NCBI GenBank assembly: GCA_030833445.1 | Contig: JAURHD010000008.1 | Coordinates: 87,100-151,099 of the forward strand | Direction of reading: 5' to 3' | DNA length: 64,000 nucleotides | Origin: Cephaloticoccus sp. | GTDB lineage: Bacteria > Verrucomicrobiota > Verrucomicrobiia > Opitutales > Opitutaceae | Shown here: positions 8,787 through 18,526 of the stretch, piece by piece | Position numbering within the stretch: position 1 is the stretch's first letter | How the letters are laid out: every line of letters begins with the position of its first letter | The notes under the pieces: model-generated | The model's input: the letters and a program-made list of their open reading frames with translations, nothing else | The model's database searches: none | What the model was told of the DNA's origin: nothing | Made by a program: the position numbers and the translations under genes

Positions 8787-9890
8787 GTGGACCCGCTGCC
8801 GATTCATTCCCTCGCTTTGCCGCACGTGGCCAAGCTGCATGCCTATACTCCTGGTCTCCAGCCGACGGAATCGGGATGGACGAAACTCAACACCAACGAG
8901 TGTCCGTATCCACCGAGCCCGAAAGTAGCGGAAGCCCTGCAGCTGGCCATTGGCCGGACCGGTGACACCTTAAGGCTTTATCCGAACCCGAAGAGTCAGC
9001 CGTTACGCACGGCTTTGGCCACTCACCATGGCCTGCAGCCGGATAATGTCTGTGTGGGTAACGGCTCTGACGATATCCTGAACTTGTTGATGCGGTGTTT
9101 TTGCACCCAGGAAAATCCGGCCGGTTTTACCCTGCCGAGCTATTCCCTCTATCCAGTTCTCGTCGGGATACAGGACGCCGGTGCAACCGTGATTGAATTT
9201 GGTCGGTCGATGGAATTGCCGTTGGAGAAAATCGCCCAGAGTGGGGCGAAGATATTTTTCCTGACTTCGCCCAATGCCCCCACCGGAGTGGGCTTTCGGA
9301 ATGCCGATATAGTCCGGATTTTGAATTCATTTGGCGGGGTGTTGGTCGTAGATGAAGCCTACGCACCCTTTGCTCGCGAAAATGCCGTATCCTTGCTGAC
9401 CCAACATCCCCGGCTCGTGGTCGTGCGGACCTTTTCCAAAGCCTATGCCTTGGCGGGTATCCGGGTAGGCTATGCCCTGGCGCATGCGGATATTATCGGC
9501 CTGTTGGATCGGGTGCGGGACAGCTACAATGTGAGTCGCTTATCCCAAGTGGCCGCGCTCGCTGCCCTGCAGGATGAGGCATATTATGCCGATGTGATCA
9601 ACCGGGTCCGCCGCACCCGCGACGAAGCGGTCGCTCGCTGGCAGAAACTCGGTTGGTTCACCTATCCTTCTGAGGCCAATTTTATCTTTACCGAGCCGCG
9701 CAACGCTCAAGGGGAGAGTGGGCCAGCTGTCGCCAAAGCGGCTTATGATTTCCTCATGGCGGACAAAATCTTGGTTCGTTACTTTCCGAGCCATGCCTTG
9801 ACCGCTCCGTTTCTGCGTATCAGCGTCGGCACGGATGAGGAAATGCTCATCCTCCAGCAATCCCTCGAAGCATGGCTAAAGCACGCATAG
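8787..9890 (+). CDS. hisC: Histidinol-phosphate aminotransferase
   Basis: The 367-residue fold-type I PLP enzyme converts imidazole acetol phosphate to histidinol phosphate with glutamate. It shows [12 protein letters not shown] near the start, [11 protein letters not shown] for PLP phosphate binding, TSPNAPTG with the conserved Asn, [10 protein letters not shown], and the PLP lysine in [16 protein letters not shown]. The start is GTG three bases after the hisD stop. Its 3' end overlaps hisB by 19 bases, so the cluster is transcribed as one operon. Confidence 0.95.
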   Translation: MDPLPIHSLALPHVAKLHAYTPGLQPTESGWTKLNTNECPYPPSPKVAEALQLAIGRTGDTLRLYPNPKSQPLRTALATHHGLQPDNVCVGNGSDDILNLLMRCFCTQENPAGFTLPSYSLYPVLVGIQDAGATVIEFGRSMELPLEKIAQSGAKIFFLTSPNAPTGVGFRNADIVRILNSFGGVLVVDEAYAPFARENAVSLLTQHPRLVVVRTFSKAYALAGIRVGYALAHADIIGLLDRVRDSYNVSRLSQVAALAALQDEAYYADVINRVRRTRDEAVARWQKLGWFTYPSEANFIFTEPRNAQGESGPAVAKAAYDFLMADKILVRYFPSHALTAPFLRISVGTDEEMLILQQSLEAWLKHA

Positions 9891-10468
9891 CGAACCTCAG
9901 CCGTAAAACGGCCGAAACGGACATCGTTCTCAAACTCGGGATCGACGGCACGGGTGTTTCCAAAATCGACACCGGGGTGCCGTTCTTCGATCACATGCTC
10001 ACCTTGTTCGCCAAGCATGGGCTCTTCGACCTTGAGATCAAGGCCGTGGGTGACGTCGAGGTTGATTACCACCATACCGTGGAAGATGTCGGTTTGGTTT
10101 TGGGCGATGCGTTCAAGCAGGCCTTGGGCGACAAACTGGGCATCCGCCGCTACGGATTCTTTTTCCTGCCAATGGATGAAGCCTTGGCCCGCGTGGTCGT
10201 GGACCTGAGCGGTCGGGCCTGTCTGGTCTTCGACGCCGTGCCGCCGACCATGTTTGTGCGCGATTTTAATCTCATTCTAGTGAAGGAATTCAGCCGGGCT
10301 TTCAGCAATGCCTTGGGCTGCAATCTCCACGTCAAATTGGAATACGGCGAGGAGCCGCACCATGTGGCCGAAGCCATTTTCAAGGCGTTGGCGCGGGCCA
10401 TGGATGAAGCCACCCGGATCGATGAACGGGCGGCAGGCTCGCTACCGAGCACCAAGGGCTCGCTCTAA
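9872..10468 (+). CDS. hisB: Imidazoleglycerol-phosphate dehydratase
   Basis: This 198-residue stand-alone dehydratase removes water from imidazole glycerol phosphate. The manganese-binding motifs are present: [23 protein letters not shown], and the second-half repeat [17 protein letters not shown]. There is no fused histidinol phosphatase domain as in enteric bacteria. It overlaps hisC by 19 bases and is followed by hisH after three bases. Confidence 0.97.
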   Translation: MAKARIANLSRKTAETDIVLKLGIDGTGVSKIDTGVPFFDHMLTLFAKHGLFDLEIKAVGDVEVDYHHTVEDVGLVLGDAFKQALGDKLGIRRYGFFFLPMDEALARVVVDLSGRACLVFDAVPPTMFVRDFNLILVKEFSRAFSNALGCNLHVKLEYGEEPHHVAEAIFKALARAMDEATRIDERAAGSLPSTKGSL

Positions 10469-10471
10469 GCC

Positions 10472-11107
10472 ATGAAAACGGCTCCGCGAATCGCCGTAAT
10501 CGATTACGGCATGGGAAACCTGCGCAGTGTTGCCAAGGCCGTCGAAGCGGCCGGGGGCGACGTTCGAGTGGTTACCAAACCCGATGAATTGGCTACATCG
10601 GACGGGATAGTGCTGCCCGGGGTCGGCGCGCTGGCAGATTGCGTGACGGCCCTGCGTTCGACCGGTTTGGGCGAGGCGGTTCGATCCTGGATTGCCGCTG
10701 ACCGGCCGTTTCTGGGGGTCTGTCTTGGCATGCAGGCTTTGTTCGATTTCTCCGAGGAGGCCGACACCGAGGGCTTGGGGATTTTCCCGGGCCGGGTGGT
10801 CCGTTTTCGTCTGCCGCCCGAATTCAAGGTGCCCCACATGGGCTGGAATACGGTGCGCTTCACCCAGACCGAAACGCCCCTGACTGAGGGGCTCGCGAAC
10901 GAAGGAGAAGCATTTTATTTTGTGCACAGTTACTATTGCGCACCGGCTGATCCTGCACTCGTGCTCGCCGAGTGCGACTATGGCGTGAAATTCACCGCTG
11001 CCATCGCCCGTAGCCGGTGTTTCGCCACGCAGTTTCACCCGGAAAAAAGTCAGACCAAGGGGATTCAACTCTACCGAAATTTTGTGACCGTGGCTGGCCG
11101 AGTTTGA
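10472..11107 (+). CDS. hisH: Imidazole glycerol phosphate synthase, glutaminase subunit
   Basis: The 211-residue class I amidotransferase supplies ammonia to HisF. The nucleophile is C84 (FLGVCLGMQ) and the other triad members are H189 and E191 (QFHPEKS). The PHMGWN and YFVHSYY segments are HisH signatures. The partner hisF and the other his genes (hisA, hisG, hisI) are not in this window, so the histidine genes are at least partly scattered. Confidence 0.96.
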   Translation: MKTAPRIAVIDYGMGNLRSVAKAVEAAGGDVRVVTKPDELATSDGIVLPGVGALADCVTALRSTGLGEAVRSWIAADRPFLGVCLGMQALFDFSEEADTEGLGIFPGRVVRFRLPPEFKVPHMGWNTVRFTQTETPLTEGLANEGEAFYFVHSYYCAPADPALVLAECDYGVKFTAAIARSRCFATQFHPEKSQTKGIQLYRNFVTVAGRV

Positions 11108-11227
11108 TCGGTTGGTGTTCACGTTTGCTTACGGTTGGTGGTCGCTGAGCTAATTTTGGCCCAAAGTTCAGCTTACCGGTCTTCTTTGCTTTGCATGCGG
11201 GGAGGAAACGGATTGGTTTAGCTCATC

Positions 11228-12523
11228 ATGGCAAAGACGGCATCACTCAAAATCGACGACAAACCGTTTGACCTCCCGATTATGACCGGCTCCGAGGGGG
11301 AGCAGGCCATAGATGTGCGTCGGTTACGGGCCGAATCCGGTTACATTTGCTTTGACCAAGGCTATGGCAACACGGGCTCATGCGAGAGCAATATTACCTA
11401 TCTGGATGGCGATAACGGTATACTGCGTCACCGCGGTTATCCGATCGAACAGCTGGCCCAACACAGTGATTTTGTCGAAACCGCCTACCTGGTGATTTAC
11501 GGCGAATTGCCCACCGAAAAGCAACGGAACCACTTTGGCACCTTGTTGCGGAAGAACGCGGCAATTGAGACGCAGATGCAGCGCATCTTTGAAGGGTTTC
11601 CGGACGATGCGCCACCTATGGCGATGCTTTCGTCGATTGTGGCGTCACTGGCGGCGCATTACCCGGAACTGGCCACGAATAATTTCGAACGGGATTTGCA
11701 GAATTTCGACCTTGCGGCTGCAATGGCCATTTCGAAGATCCGCACTATCGGCGCGATGCTTTATCGCTACCAAAACGGCATGCCCTATGTGCATCCGAAG
11801 GATATACCGTTCTGCGAGAACTTCCTGCACATGATGTTCTCCGAGCCGTATAAGGATTACGTCGCGGAGCCCGAGATTGCCAAAGCGCTCAACCTGCTCC
11901 TTCTCCTGCACGCCGATCATGAGCAAAACTGCAGCACCTCCACGGTGCGCATGGTTGGATCCAGCGCAGCCAATCTCTTCACCTCTTTGTCGGCGGGTAT
12001 TTCCGCACTGTCCGGTCCGTTGCACGGCGGCGCCAACACCGCGGTGATGAACATGCTGCAGATGATTCATGATGAAGGCGACGATGGCACCCGATTCATC
12101 GAGGCCGCCAAGTCCGGCAGCAAGAGCAGCCGTCTGATGGGTTTTGGTCATGCCGTGTATCGTAATTTCGATCCACGGGCGAAGATCATTGGCGATGCCT
12201 GTGAAAAGGTTCTGGCGAAGCTGGGTATCGATGATCCTTTACTCGAAATCGCCCGAAACCTCGAACAGGCCGCGCTGAAGGATGATTATTTCCTGTCCCG
12301 CAAACTTTACCCCAATGTTGATTTCTATTCTGGCATCATCATGCGCGCTTTGGGGATACCGGTGAACATGTTCACGGTGGTCTTCGCGATTGGCCGTGCC
12401 CCGGGTTGGATCGCCAACTGGCGGGAAGTGGCCTCGCAGCCGAAGGGTCGGATCTATCGTCCTCGGCAAATCTATTCCGGGCCAGTCAAGCGCGACTACA
12501 CGCCGATGGGTGATCGGGGCTGA
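11228..12523 (+). CDS. gltA: Citrate synthase
   Basis: The 431-residue enzyme condenses oxaloacetate and acetyl-CoA, the first step of the TCA cycle. Catalytic regions are intact: [16 protein letters not shown] and [15 protein letters not shown] carry the two active-site histidines and [10 protein letters not shown] the aspartate; [14 protein letters not shown] is the CoA/oxaloacetate loop. The N-terminal extension before the core is of the type II (hexameric, Gram-negative) length. A 120-base gap separates it from hisH, so it probably has its own promoter; I could not assign the promoter boxes with confidence. Confidence 0.96.
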   Translation: MAKTASLKIDDKPFDLPIMTGSEGEQAIDVRRLRAESGYICFDQGYGNTGSCESNITYLDGDNGILRHRGYPIEQLAQHSDFVETAYLVIYGELPTEKQRNHFGTLLRKNAAIETQMQRIFEGFPDDAPPMAMLSSIVASLAAHYPELATNNFERDLQNFDLAAAMAISKIRTIGAMLYRYQNGMPYVHPKDIPFCENFLHMMFSEPYKDYVAEPEIAKALNLLLLLHADHEQNCSTSTVRMVGSSAANLFTSLSAGISALSGPLHGGANTAVMNMLQMIHDEGDDGTRFIEAAKSGSKSSRLMGFGHAVYRNFDPRAKIIGDACEKVLAKLGIDDPLLEIARNLEQAALKDDYFLSRKLYPNVDFYSGIIMRALGIPVNMFTVVFAIGRAPGWIANWREVASQPKGRIYRPRQIYSGPVKRDYTPMGDRG

Positions 12524-12528
12524 TCACC

Positions 12529-13266
12529 TCAAGAATTGGTTTCGGCGGCTTTTTTTGCCGCGGCCGGGTCGTGCATCAGGTCATCGAGTTTCAGTCCGGT
12601 GCTGACCTGCAGTCCTTTGATAAAGCGCCAGAGGGCCAGCATCATCATGGCCATGCTGGGCACAACAATCACGGGCCAGCTCCAGAGATGCATTTTCCCG
12701 AGCTCGTTGTTGAATGCCTCGGTTCCAGCCGGGCTGACCAACAGATACCTTGCCAGCACGTAGTTTAGCACGGCACTGACAAAAAATGACAGGGCAAGCA
12801 GTCGACTAGCGGACAACATCAGGCGAGGGAAGTCTCCCTTGGTGCCGCGTTCTTCCAGTGCTGCATCAATCCGATCGATATTCATGAGTTGAGGATTGTA
12901 GAGAATTTCCTGCACTAGGGGCAGCTTGGTCCGGGTGGAGAACAGCACTGCGCAGCCGATCACGGTGGGAATGGCAGCTTCTTTGACTGCGAACCAGAAA
13001 CCATCCAGTTTCATCAGACCGAATCCCCCGGAAATGAGCACACTGGCGAATCCGATTGCCGAGATGAAATTTACGCGCCGCCGCCGAATGAAGTCCTGCA
13101 ACCCGTAGCCAATGGGGAAGAGCAGGGCGATGATGAGTCCCCAGGTGGGTCCCAACCCGTTGACGCCACTGAATTTTGTGAGCACCAAGGTAGGCAACGC
13201 GACGTTGCAGATGAGGTTGATCAGTAGATTTTCGCGTTTTGGGGCAGGTTTGTCAGGAGCGTTCAT
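12529..13266 (-). CDS. VC0807-type integral membrane protein
   Basis: The 245-residue protein has about six hydrophobic segments, for example LLINLICNVALPTLVLTKF, WGLIIALLFPIGYGL, AIGFASVLISGGFGLM and WSWPVIVVPSMAMMMLALW. The segment GYGLQDFIRRRRVNFISAIG resembles the VC0807-like family of uncharacterised inner-membrane proteins. It is convergent with gltA, the two stop codons being only five bases apart. Function is unknown. Confidence 0.7.
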   Translation of the reverse strand: MNAPDKPAPKRENLLINLICNVALPTLVLTKFSGVNGLGPTWGLIIALLFPIGYGLQDFIRRRRVNFISAIGFASVLISGGFGLMKLDGFWFAVKEAAIPTVIGCAVLFSTRTKLPLVQEILYNPQLMNIDRIDAALEERGTKGDFPRLMLSASRLLALSFFVSAVLNYVLARYLLVSPAGTEAFNNELGKMHLWSWPVIVVPSMAMMMLALWRFIKGLQVSTGLKLDDLMHDPAAAKKAAETNS

Positions 13267-13320
13267 TTCGTTTTGCTATGGAGAATTACTCGCTGTTTTA
13301 TCAGGTCAAACTTCTGTCCC

Positions 13321-14064
13321 ATGATTCTCCTTGGTATTAATATCGATCACTGTGCCACCGTGCGGGAGGCCCGTTACCGCGACGCGGTCGAAGCCGTCGG
13401 TGGGGCCGTCGAACCGGATCCGATTGCGCTGGCCTTGTTGGCTGAACGTGCCGGGGCGGACGGGATAACCGCCCATCTCCGGGAGGATCGGCGCCATGTG
13501 CAGGATCGGGATATCTGGCGCCTCCGTGAAAGTATAGCCACCCGCTTGAATCTCGAGATGGCCTGCACCCCTGAAATGGTGAAACTGGCTTTGGAGCTGA
13601 AACCCGCCTCCGTATGCTTGGTGCCTGAGAGTCGGGAGGAAATAACCACGGAGGGTGGGCTGGATGTGGTGGGTAATCGTGAGAAGGTTAAAGTTTGTGT
13701 TGATGCCATGAATGCGGCGGGCATCAAAACGAGCCTCTTTATTGATCCCGATGAACCGCAGATCGAACTGGCGGCGGAACTCGGTGCCCCTTGGGTTGAG
13801 CTTCATACCGGGGCTTATGCCAACGCCTACTTTGGGGATAAACGCGCGCAGGAGTTTCAACGATTGAGATTGGGGTGTGCCCGGGCGCACGACTGCGGGT
13901 TGACCGTCAATGCCGGGCACGGCATCAACTACGTCAATATTGCGGAAGTGCGGACCTTGCCGCATCTGCACGAACTTAACATCGGCCACAGCATCATCAG
14001 CCGGGCACTGTTTACCGGGATCGAGGAAGCCATAGTCACGATGAAAGCCCGGATGAATCCATGA
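13321..14064 (+). CDS. pdxJ: Pyridoxine 5'-phosphate synthase
   Basis: This 247-residue TIM-barrel enzyme makes pyridoxine 5'-phosphate from 1-deoxyxylulose 5-phosphate and 3-amino-2-oxopropyl phosphate (DXP-dependent vitamin B6 route). Signatures are LGINIDHCATVREAR, GITAHLREDRRHVQD, NLEMACTPEM, and the phosphate loop ELNIGHSIISRA. I chose ATG 13321 rather than an in-frame ATG 48 bases earlier because family members start right at LxVNIDH. Its stop overlaps the acpS start by four bases. Confidence 0.96.
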   Translation: MILLGINIDHCATVREARYRDAVEAVGGAVEPDPIALALLAERAGADGITAHLREDRRHVQDRDIWRLRESIATRLNLEMACTPEMVKLALELKPASVCLVPESREEITTEGGLDVVGNREKVKVCVDAMNAAGIKTSLFIDPDEPQIELAAELGAPWVELHTGAYANAYFGDKRAQEFQRLRLGCARAHDCGLTVNAGHGINYVNIAEVRTLPHLHELNIGHSIISRALFTGIEEAIVTMKARMNP

Positions 14065-14480
14065 GTGGCGGCATGGGAATTACTTTGCCGCCCGGTGGCG
14101 TCTTATTGGGACTTGGTTGCGACCTCGTAGAAGTGGAGCGCATCCATGGTGTGCTTGAACGCCACGCTGACCGCTTTCTCAAACGCACATTTACTGATGA
14201 GGAACAAGCTTACTGCTCCGGGTTGAAACATCCGCACAAGCATTATGCTGCACGATGGGCGGCCAAGGAAGCGGTCTCCAAGGCGTTTTCCACCGGCATT
14301 GGCGGTCACTTGGAGTGGACTTCAATTTCCGTTTATCATGGTTCACGGCATGAGCCTTTGGTGCGTTTGGATGCCAAGGCGCAGGCGTTGCTTGAATCAC
14401 TGGGTGGCACCGGCGTCCTGCTTTCATTGTCCCATACCGAAACACACGCCATGGCGGTAGCCGCTTTGGTGCGGAGCTAA
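14061..14480 (+). CDS. acpS: Holo-[acyl-carrier-protein] synthase
   Basis: The 139-residue enzyme transfers 4'-phosphopantetheine from CoA to acyl carrier protein. The Mg-binding motifs are GLGCDLVEVERI (Asp) and ARWAAKEAVSKAF (Glu-Lys), and the closing strand SLSHTETHAMA is typical. A short glycine-rich leader (about 15 residues) precedes the core; the ATGA overlap with pdxJ supports this start. pdxJ-acpS pairing is common in many bacteria. Confidence 0.95.
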   Translation: MSGGMGITLPPGGVLLGLGCDLVEVERIHGVLERHADRFLKRTFTDEEQAYCSGLKHPHKHYAARWAAKEAVSKAFSTGIGGHLEWTSISVYHGSRHEPLVRLDAKAQALLESLGGTGVLLSLSHTETHAMAVAALVRS

Positions 14481-14485
14481 TTGTC

Positions 14486-15013
14486 ATGGACAATCCTGAT
14501 CCTCGGCCACCGTCGCCTTCACAACTCTCCAAGACTCCTTCCTGGATATCATTGGGTTTCATTCTCGGCGTGCTATTCATCTGGTTTCTGCCCAAGCCTC
14601 CGCCCGAGGTGATTGAAGTGCCGGTTAAGGACGAAACTCCGGCTCCCTTGGTGGCCACGCGTTCGTCACCGGATTTCACCAAGATCGAAGCGGTCTTTGC
14701 TATGTGGGACCGATATGCCGTCTGGGACAATAATCTGACCGAGGTCGCTCTCTGGGACATTGAGTCCAAGCAATACTCCCATTTCTATGAAATCCGTCGG
14801 GCCAATGATAACTACTACTATCGATCGATCACCCGGCTGACCCGTCCAGTTCTGACCCATGGGGTGGATACTAATGCGCCCTTGTTGTTTACCGAACCTG
14901 ATCTGAAACGGCAGGAATGGCTGCAGCAACGCGATGCCGAAACATGGAAGGCGATCGCTGATTCAATTCAAAAAATCGCCCCGCCTGAAAAACCGGTTAC
15001 CAAACCGCAGTGA
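14486..15013 (+). CDS. Hypothetical protein with one membrane anchor
   Basis: The 175-residue product has a proline-rich cytoplasmic start, one membrane helix (WISLGFILGVLFIWFLP, about residues 20-36) and a soluble part of about 130 residues rich in Trp, Tyr and charged residues (EAVFAMWDRYAVWDNN). I do not recognise a family. It lies five bases after acpS and one base before nnr, so it is part of the pdxJ-acpS-nnr-dprA operon. Confidence 0.65.
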   Translation: MDNPDPRPPSPSQLSKTPSWISLGFILGVLFIWFLPKPPPEVIEVPVKDETPAPLVATRSSPDFTKIEAVFAMWDRYAVWDNNLTEVALWDIESKQYSHFYEIRRANDNYYYRSITRLTRPVLTHGVDTNAPLLFTEPDLKRQEWLQQRDAETWKAIADSIQKIAPPEKPVTKPQ

Positions 15014-15014
15014 G

Positions 15015-16502
15015 ATGACCACGGGCTGGGCGCATCCGATTCTTTCGGTCGAGGAAACCAAGGTGTTGGAAGCGCGGCTATTCGCCGACGATGAAGCGGC
15101 GGAGTGGCGGGCCATGCAGTTGGCGGGTCGAGCCGTGGCTGAGGCCGTGCTGGCGGATTTCGATGAAATCGGCGGGATCCCTGAGGGTTCGCAAATATTG
15201 GTCCTGGCAGGCAAAGGTCACAATGGCGGTGATGCACTACTGGCGGCGCAGATCATTTTGGAGCGTTATCCGAAAGTGCGGGCCGATGTCCGCTTGGTTT
15301 ATGGCATGCGTGGATTGCGCCCGTTGGCCTTGCGATGCTGGCAGCAGCTCCAAAACAACCATGCCTGTAATGTCCGCGAAATCGCAGAACACGGTTTGTT
15401 GGATGCTTACGACCTCTGTCTGGATGGGATCTTTGGCTTACAATTTCGACCTCCTTTGGACGACCGCTCATCCCGGCTACTACAGAAGATAAATGCACTG
15501 CCAATAAAGTTACGGGCAGCGGTTGATTTGCCGAGTGGTGCCAATGAAAAGGACGCGTTCAAGGCCGATTTTACCTACGCGACCGGCGTATTAAAGAAAC
15601 CGGTTCTTTCATGGCCGAATGCGGGTCGGTTACGGTATCTCGATTTAGGATTTTTTGAATCAGGCGGTGCAGTTGGGTCTCGGGATTCTGTCCTGACGGA
15701 CAATGTGCTGGAGCCACTACGCGAGTGGCGTGATCCCCATGCGGATAAGCGCAGTCAGGGTCATCTCTTTGTGGTGGCGGGTTCGCGTAATTATCCCGGA
15801 GCTGCCTTGATGACGGTGACGGCGGCATTGCGCAGTGGGGCAGGATTAGTGACGGCCTTTGTGCCGGAATCATTGGTCCCGGTTTTTGCGGCGCAAGTGC
15901 CCGAGGCTATCTGGGTAGGTTGGCCAGAAACACCCAACGGAGGACTTGCATTGGAAGGACGGCATTTGCTCCTAGAGCGCATGTCACGGGCTACGGCATT
16001 GGTGCTGGGTCCAGGATTGGGACGGGAGGTTGAGACAATCGCCTTGGCGGCTGATATGGTGAAATCATCCCCGGTGCCGATCTTGATCGATGCGGATGCG
16101 TTGCAACCCGATGTGATTGCGCTCGCGACATCCCCGCTGGTGCTGACGCCTCATGCCGGCGAATATGCACGCATTGCCGGAAAGCGGGAGCTCAAGGAAT
16201 TTGCGTCATCGGTGCCGGCGACCGTAGTCTTGAAAGGACCGGTCACCCGAATTTGTGGCGGAAAAGAAATCTATCACAGTCTTTTAGGCGGGCCTGTTTT
16301 GGCCAGAGGTGGCAGCGGAGATCTGCTGGCTGGCATTGTCGGTGCGCAACTGGCGCGGACGCCGGATGATGGGTTGGCGGCGGTATGCCGTGGGGTGGTG
16401 TGGCATGGATTGGCGGCGGATGCCCTTGCCCGGAAACACGGGGCGGTGGCAGTGCGCACGACCCAGTTGCTCGACTTTTTGCCCAACGCCCTAAGAATGT
16501 AG
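15015..16502 (+). CDS. nnr: Bifunctional NAD(P)H-hydrate repair enzyme
   Basis: The 495-residue fusion repairs damaged NAD(P)H hydrates. The N-terminal epimerase domain (about 1-210) shows a modified nucleotide loop GKGHNGGDALLAA (usually GxGNNGGDG) and DGIFGLQFRPPL. The C-terminal ADP-dependent dehydratase domain (about 230-490) carries VLGPGLGRE, LIDADALQPD, VLTPHAGEYARI and the ribokinase-like GGSGDLLAGIVGA with the catalytic Asp. I chose ATG 15015, one base after the previous stop; the longer in-frame start would overlap that gene by 80 bases. dprA follows after two bases. Confidence 0.92.
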   Translation: MTTGWAHPILSVEETKVLEARLFADDEAAEWRAMQLAGRAVAEAVLADFDEIGGIPEGSQILVLAGKGHNGGDALLAAQIILERYPKVRADVRLVYGMRGLRPLALRCWQQLQNNHACNVREIAEHGLLDAYDLCLDGIFGLQFRPPLDDRSSRLLQKINALPIKLRAAVDLPSGANEKDAFKADFTYATGVLKKPVLSWPNAGRLRYLDLGFFESGGAVGSRDSVLTDNVLEPLREWRDPHADKRSQGHLFVVAGSRNYPGAALMTVTAALRSGAGLVTAFVPESLVPVFAAQVPEAIWVGWPETPNGGLALEGRHLLLERMSRATALVLGPGLGREVETIALAADMVKSSPVPILIDADALQPDVIALATSPLVLTPHAGEYARIAGKRELKEFASSVPATVVLKGPVTRICGGKEIYHSLLGGPVLARGGSGDLLAGIVGAQLARTPDDGLAAVCRGVVWHGLAADALARKHGAVAVRTTQLLDFLPNALRM

Positions 16503-16504
16503 GC

Positions 16505-17638
16505 ATGAAAGCTGAGTTGACCGCACCACAGGCTTTGCTGGTGCTCAACGCGCTGCCGAATATCGGTCCGATTACGTTGAACCGAATTCTCGAACAGCAA
16601 GGCAATGATCCGCGAAAAATCTTTGCGGCCACGGCGCGACAGTTGGAGCAAGTCAACGGTGTGGGACCGGCAATCAGCTCCACCATCTTGAATTGGCGGG
16701 AGCATTTCGATTTGGAGCGGGAGGAGGAGAGGATGGCAAAAGCCCACACGGTCTTTGTGACTCCGGACGATCCGGGTTACCCGAAGTTGCTCAAGGAAAT
16801 CAACGACCCACCGATCGGGCTTTATCGAAAGGGCGATTATGAATTTGGCCAACCCTGCATCGCCATTGTCGGCAGTCGGCGCACGTCACTTTACGGTCAG
16901 AGTATCGCGAAAAAATTTGGCGCAGAACTGGCGCGCCTCGGGTTCTGCATCGTGAGTGGACTCGCCCGGGGGATCGATACCGCGGCGCACGAAGGTGCAC
17001 TGTCCGTGGGCGGCAAGACCGCCGCAGTGCTCGGGTGTGGGATTGATATCGTTTATCCGCCGGAAAATCTCGAACTTTACCGACAGATTGAAACCGCGGG
17101 TGCCATCTTATCTGAGTTTCCATTTGGTCGACGGGCTGATCGCCAAAGTTTTCCGATGCGCAATCGCGTGGTGGCTGGAATCTGTGACGCGGTCATTGTG
17201 GTGGAGAGTGATGTCAATGGCGGGTCGATGATCACGGCGCGTTTCGCCGGTGAACAAGGTCGATTGGTCTATGCGGTGCCCGGACGAATTGATCAGGCGA
17301 CGAGTCACGGCTGCCACCAGCTGATCCGGGATGGCGCTACTCTCATCACGAGTGTGGACGATATTCTATCCGAACTCAACTATCTGGACGGACTGCGACC
17401 GGCCCCGATTCCCCCCAAGGATCGGGTTGGAGCCACGGGCAATAATCACGCGGGCGTATTGTCGCCGGACGAGACCAAGGTCATGGCCTGTTTCACCGGC
17501 GGGTCGATACTAACACCAGATGCGCTTACTGAACAAACGTGCCTGTCTGCCTCCGAGCTATCCTCGGTGTTGATGATGCTCGAACTCAAACGTCTGTTGG
17601 TCCGACGATTGGACGGTAGTTTCGAAGTCAGATCCTAA
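16505..17638 (+). CDS. dprA: DNA-processing protein DprA
   Basis: The 377-residue protein protects incoming single-stranded DNA and loads RecA in natural transformation. Domain order is: helix-hairpin-helix region (LPNIGPITLNRIL and VNGVGPAISSTIL, residues 15-60), the Rossmann core (IAIVGSRRTSLYG, VSGLARGIDTAAHEGAL, VLGCGIDIVYPPEN, SEFPFG, FPMRNRVVAGI, ESDVNGGSMITA) and a C-terminal winged helix (LTEQTCLSASELSSVLMMLE). ATG 16505 is chosen because the longer in-frame start lies inside nnr. It ends the operon and is convergent with the PhyH gene. Confidence 0.95.
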   Translation: MKAELTAPQALLVLNALPNIGPITLNRILEQQGNDPRKIFAATARQLEQVNGVGPAISSTILNWREHFDLEREEERMAKAHTVFVTPDDPGYPKLLKEINDPPIGLYRKGDYEFGQPCIAIVGSRRTSLYGQSIAKKFGAELARLGFCIVSGLARGIDTAAHEGALSVGGKTAAVLGCGIDIVYPPENLELYRQIETAGAILSEFPFGRRADRQSFPMRNRVVAGICDAVIVVESDVNGGSMITARFAGEQGRLVYAVPGRIDQATSHGCHQLIRDGATLITSVDDILSELNYLDGLRPAPIPPKDRVGATGNNHAGVLSPDETKVMACFTGGSILTPDALTEQTCLSASELSSVLMMLELKRLLVRRLDGSFEVRS

Positions 17639-17649
17639 ATTGGTCCAGC

Positions 17650-18462
17650 TTACTGACGGTTGGCCCTGGCTACTTCGCCATCCCAAGTGCCGGCGATAGT
17701 GGCTCCGTATTCTTCGAAACCACCGGTTGCCTTTGGCCCGGTGAGGCGGGGGCGAGGATTGCCGATGCGTTCAGTGGTGTAGAACTGTTCGTTGGTCTGA
17801 TCTTCGCAAAGAAAATGATAGGCCAGCCCGGCGCGTTCGGTGTCAGTGGTGTTGTCGCCCGTGCAGTGCGGAGTGCCATAACAAAAAAAGAGCACACTGC
17901 CGGCCTTGAGTTCAACGGTGTCCGCCTTTGATTCATCGGGGAAGCAACGGATATGGTGATCGCTGTTGCCGTCGCGTTCATGAGGCAGGAGGGAGTTGTA
18001 GGCATTTGGCACGACCCGCATCGTGCCATTGGCGATGGTGGCGTCATGGATCGCGATCCACATGGCCGTGCCACGCAGCGGTTGGGGAATCTTGAAGTAG
18101 GCGTTGTCCTGATGCCAGGCCGTGCCCATGCCGGTCTTGCCGGGTTTGAGGAATATCTGGTCGAGGTGGAGGGTGATTTCCTCTCCGAGCAGACCGGTGA
18201 CCGCATCGATTACTTTGGGGGCAAATGGCAGGGAGCGAATCAGGGTGCTGTAAAAATTGGCGGGGCAGAGTTGCAGGTTCTGTTTGGAACCGGAGGTGGT
18301 TTTGCCGTCTCCGTCAGTGGCGACGTTGCGGAGGAAGTTATTCCGCTTGAGCCGACTGATGTCGGCTTGCAAGGCAGCGGTCTCGGCCGCGTTGAAGAAT
18401 CCGGGCACGGCCACGTAGCCTTGGCGACGGAAGGTAGCAATTAGTTCGGGGGTAAGTTTCAT
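17650..18462 (-). CDS. Phytanoyl-CoA dioxygenase (PhyH) family protein
   Basis: The 270-residue protein belongs to the Fe(II)/2-oxoglutarate oxygenases. It begins LTPELIATFRRQGYVAVPGF, the usual PhyH opening, has the iron motif HxD in AWHQDNAYF and the distal histidine in GTPHCTGDN. The conserved 2-oxoglutarate Arg probably lies just after (TERAGLAYHF). The native substrate cannot be told from sequence. It is transcribed away from an AraC-type regulator, with 64 bases between the two starts, so that regulator may control it. Confidence 0.88.
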   Translation of the reverse strand: MKLTPELIATFRRQGYVAVPGFFNAAETAALQADISRLKRNNFLRNVATDGDGKTTSGSKQNLQLCPANFYSTLIRSLPFAPKVIDAVTGLLGEEITLHLDQIFLKPGKTGMGTAWHQDNAYFKIPQPLRGTAMWIAIHDATIANGTMRVVPNAYNSLLPHERDGNSDHHIRCFPDESKADTVELKAGSVLFFCYGTPHCTGDNTTDTERAGLAYHFLCEDQTNEQFYTTERIGNPRPRLTGPKATGGFEEYGATIAGTWDGEVARANRQ

Positions 18463-18526
18463 GGGAACACTTAGACCCTAACACATTGCGGGTAGTCTTG
18501 CGTTCAAGGAATGGCAGTGGTAAATA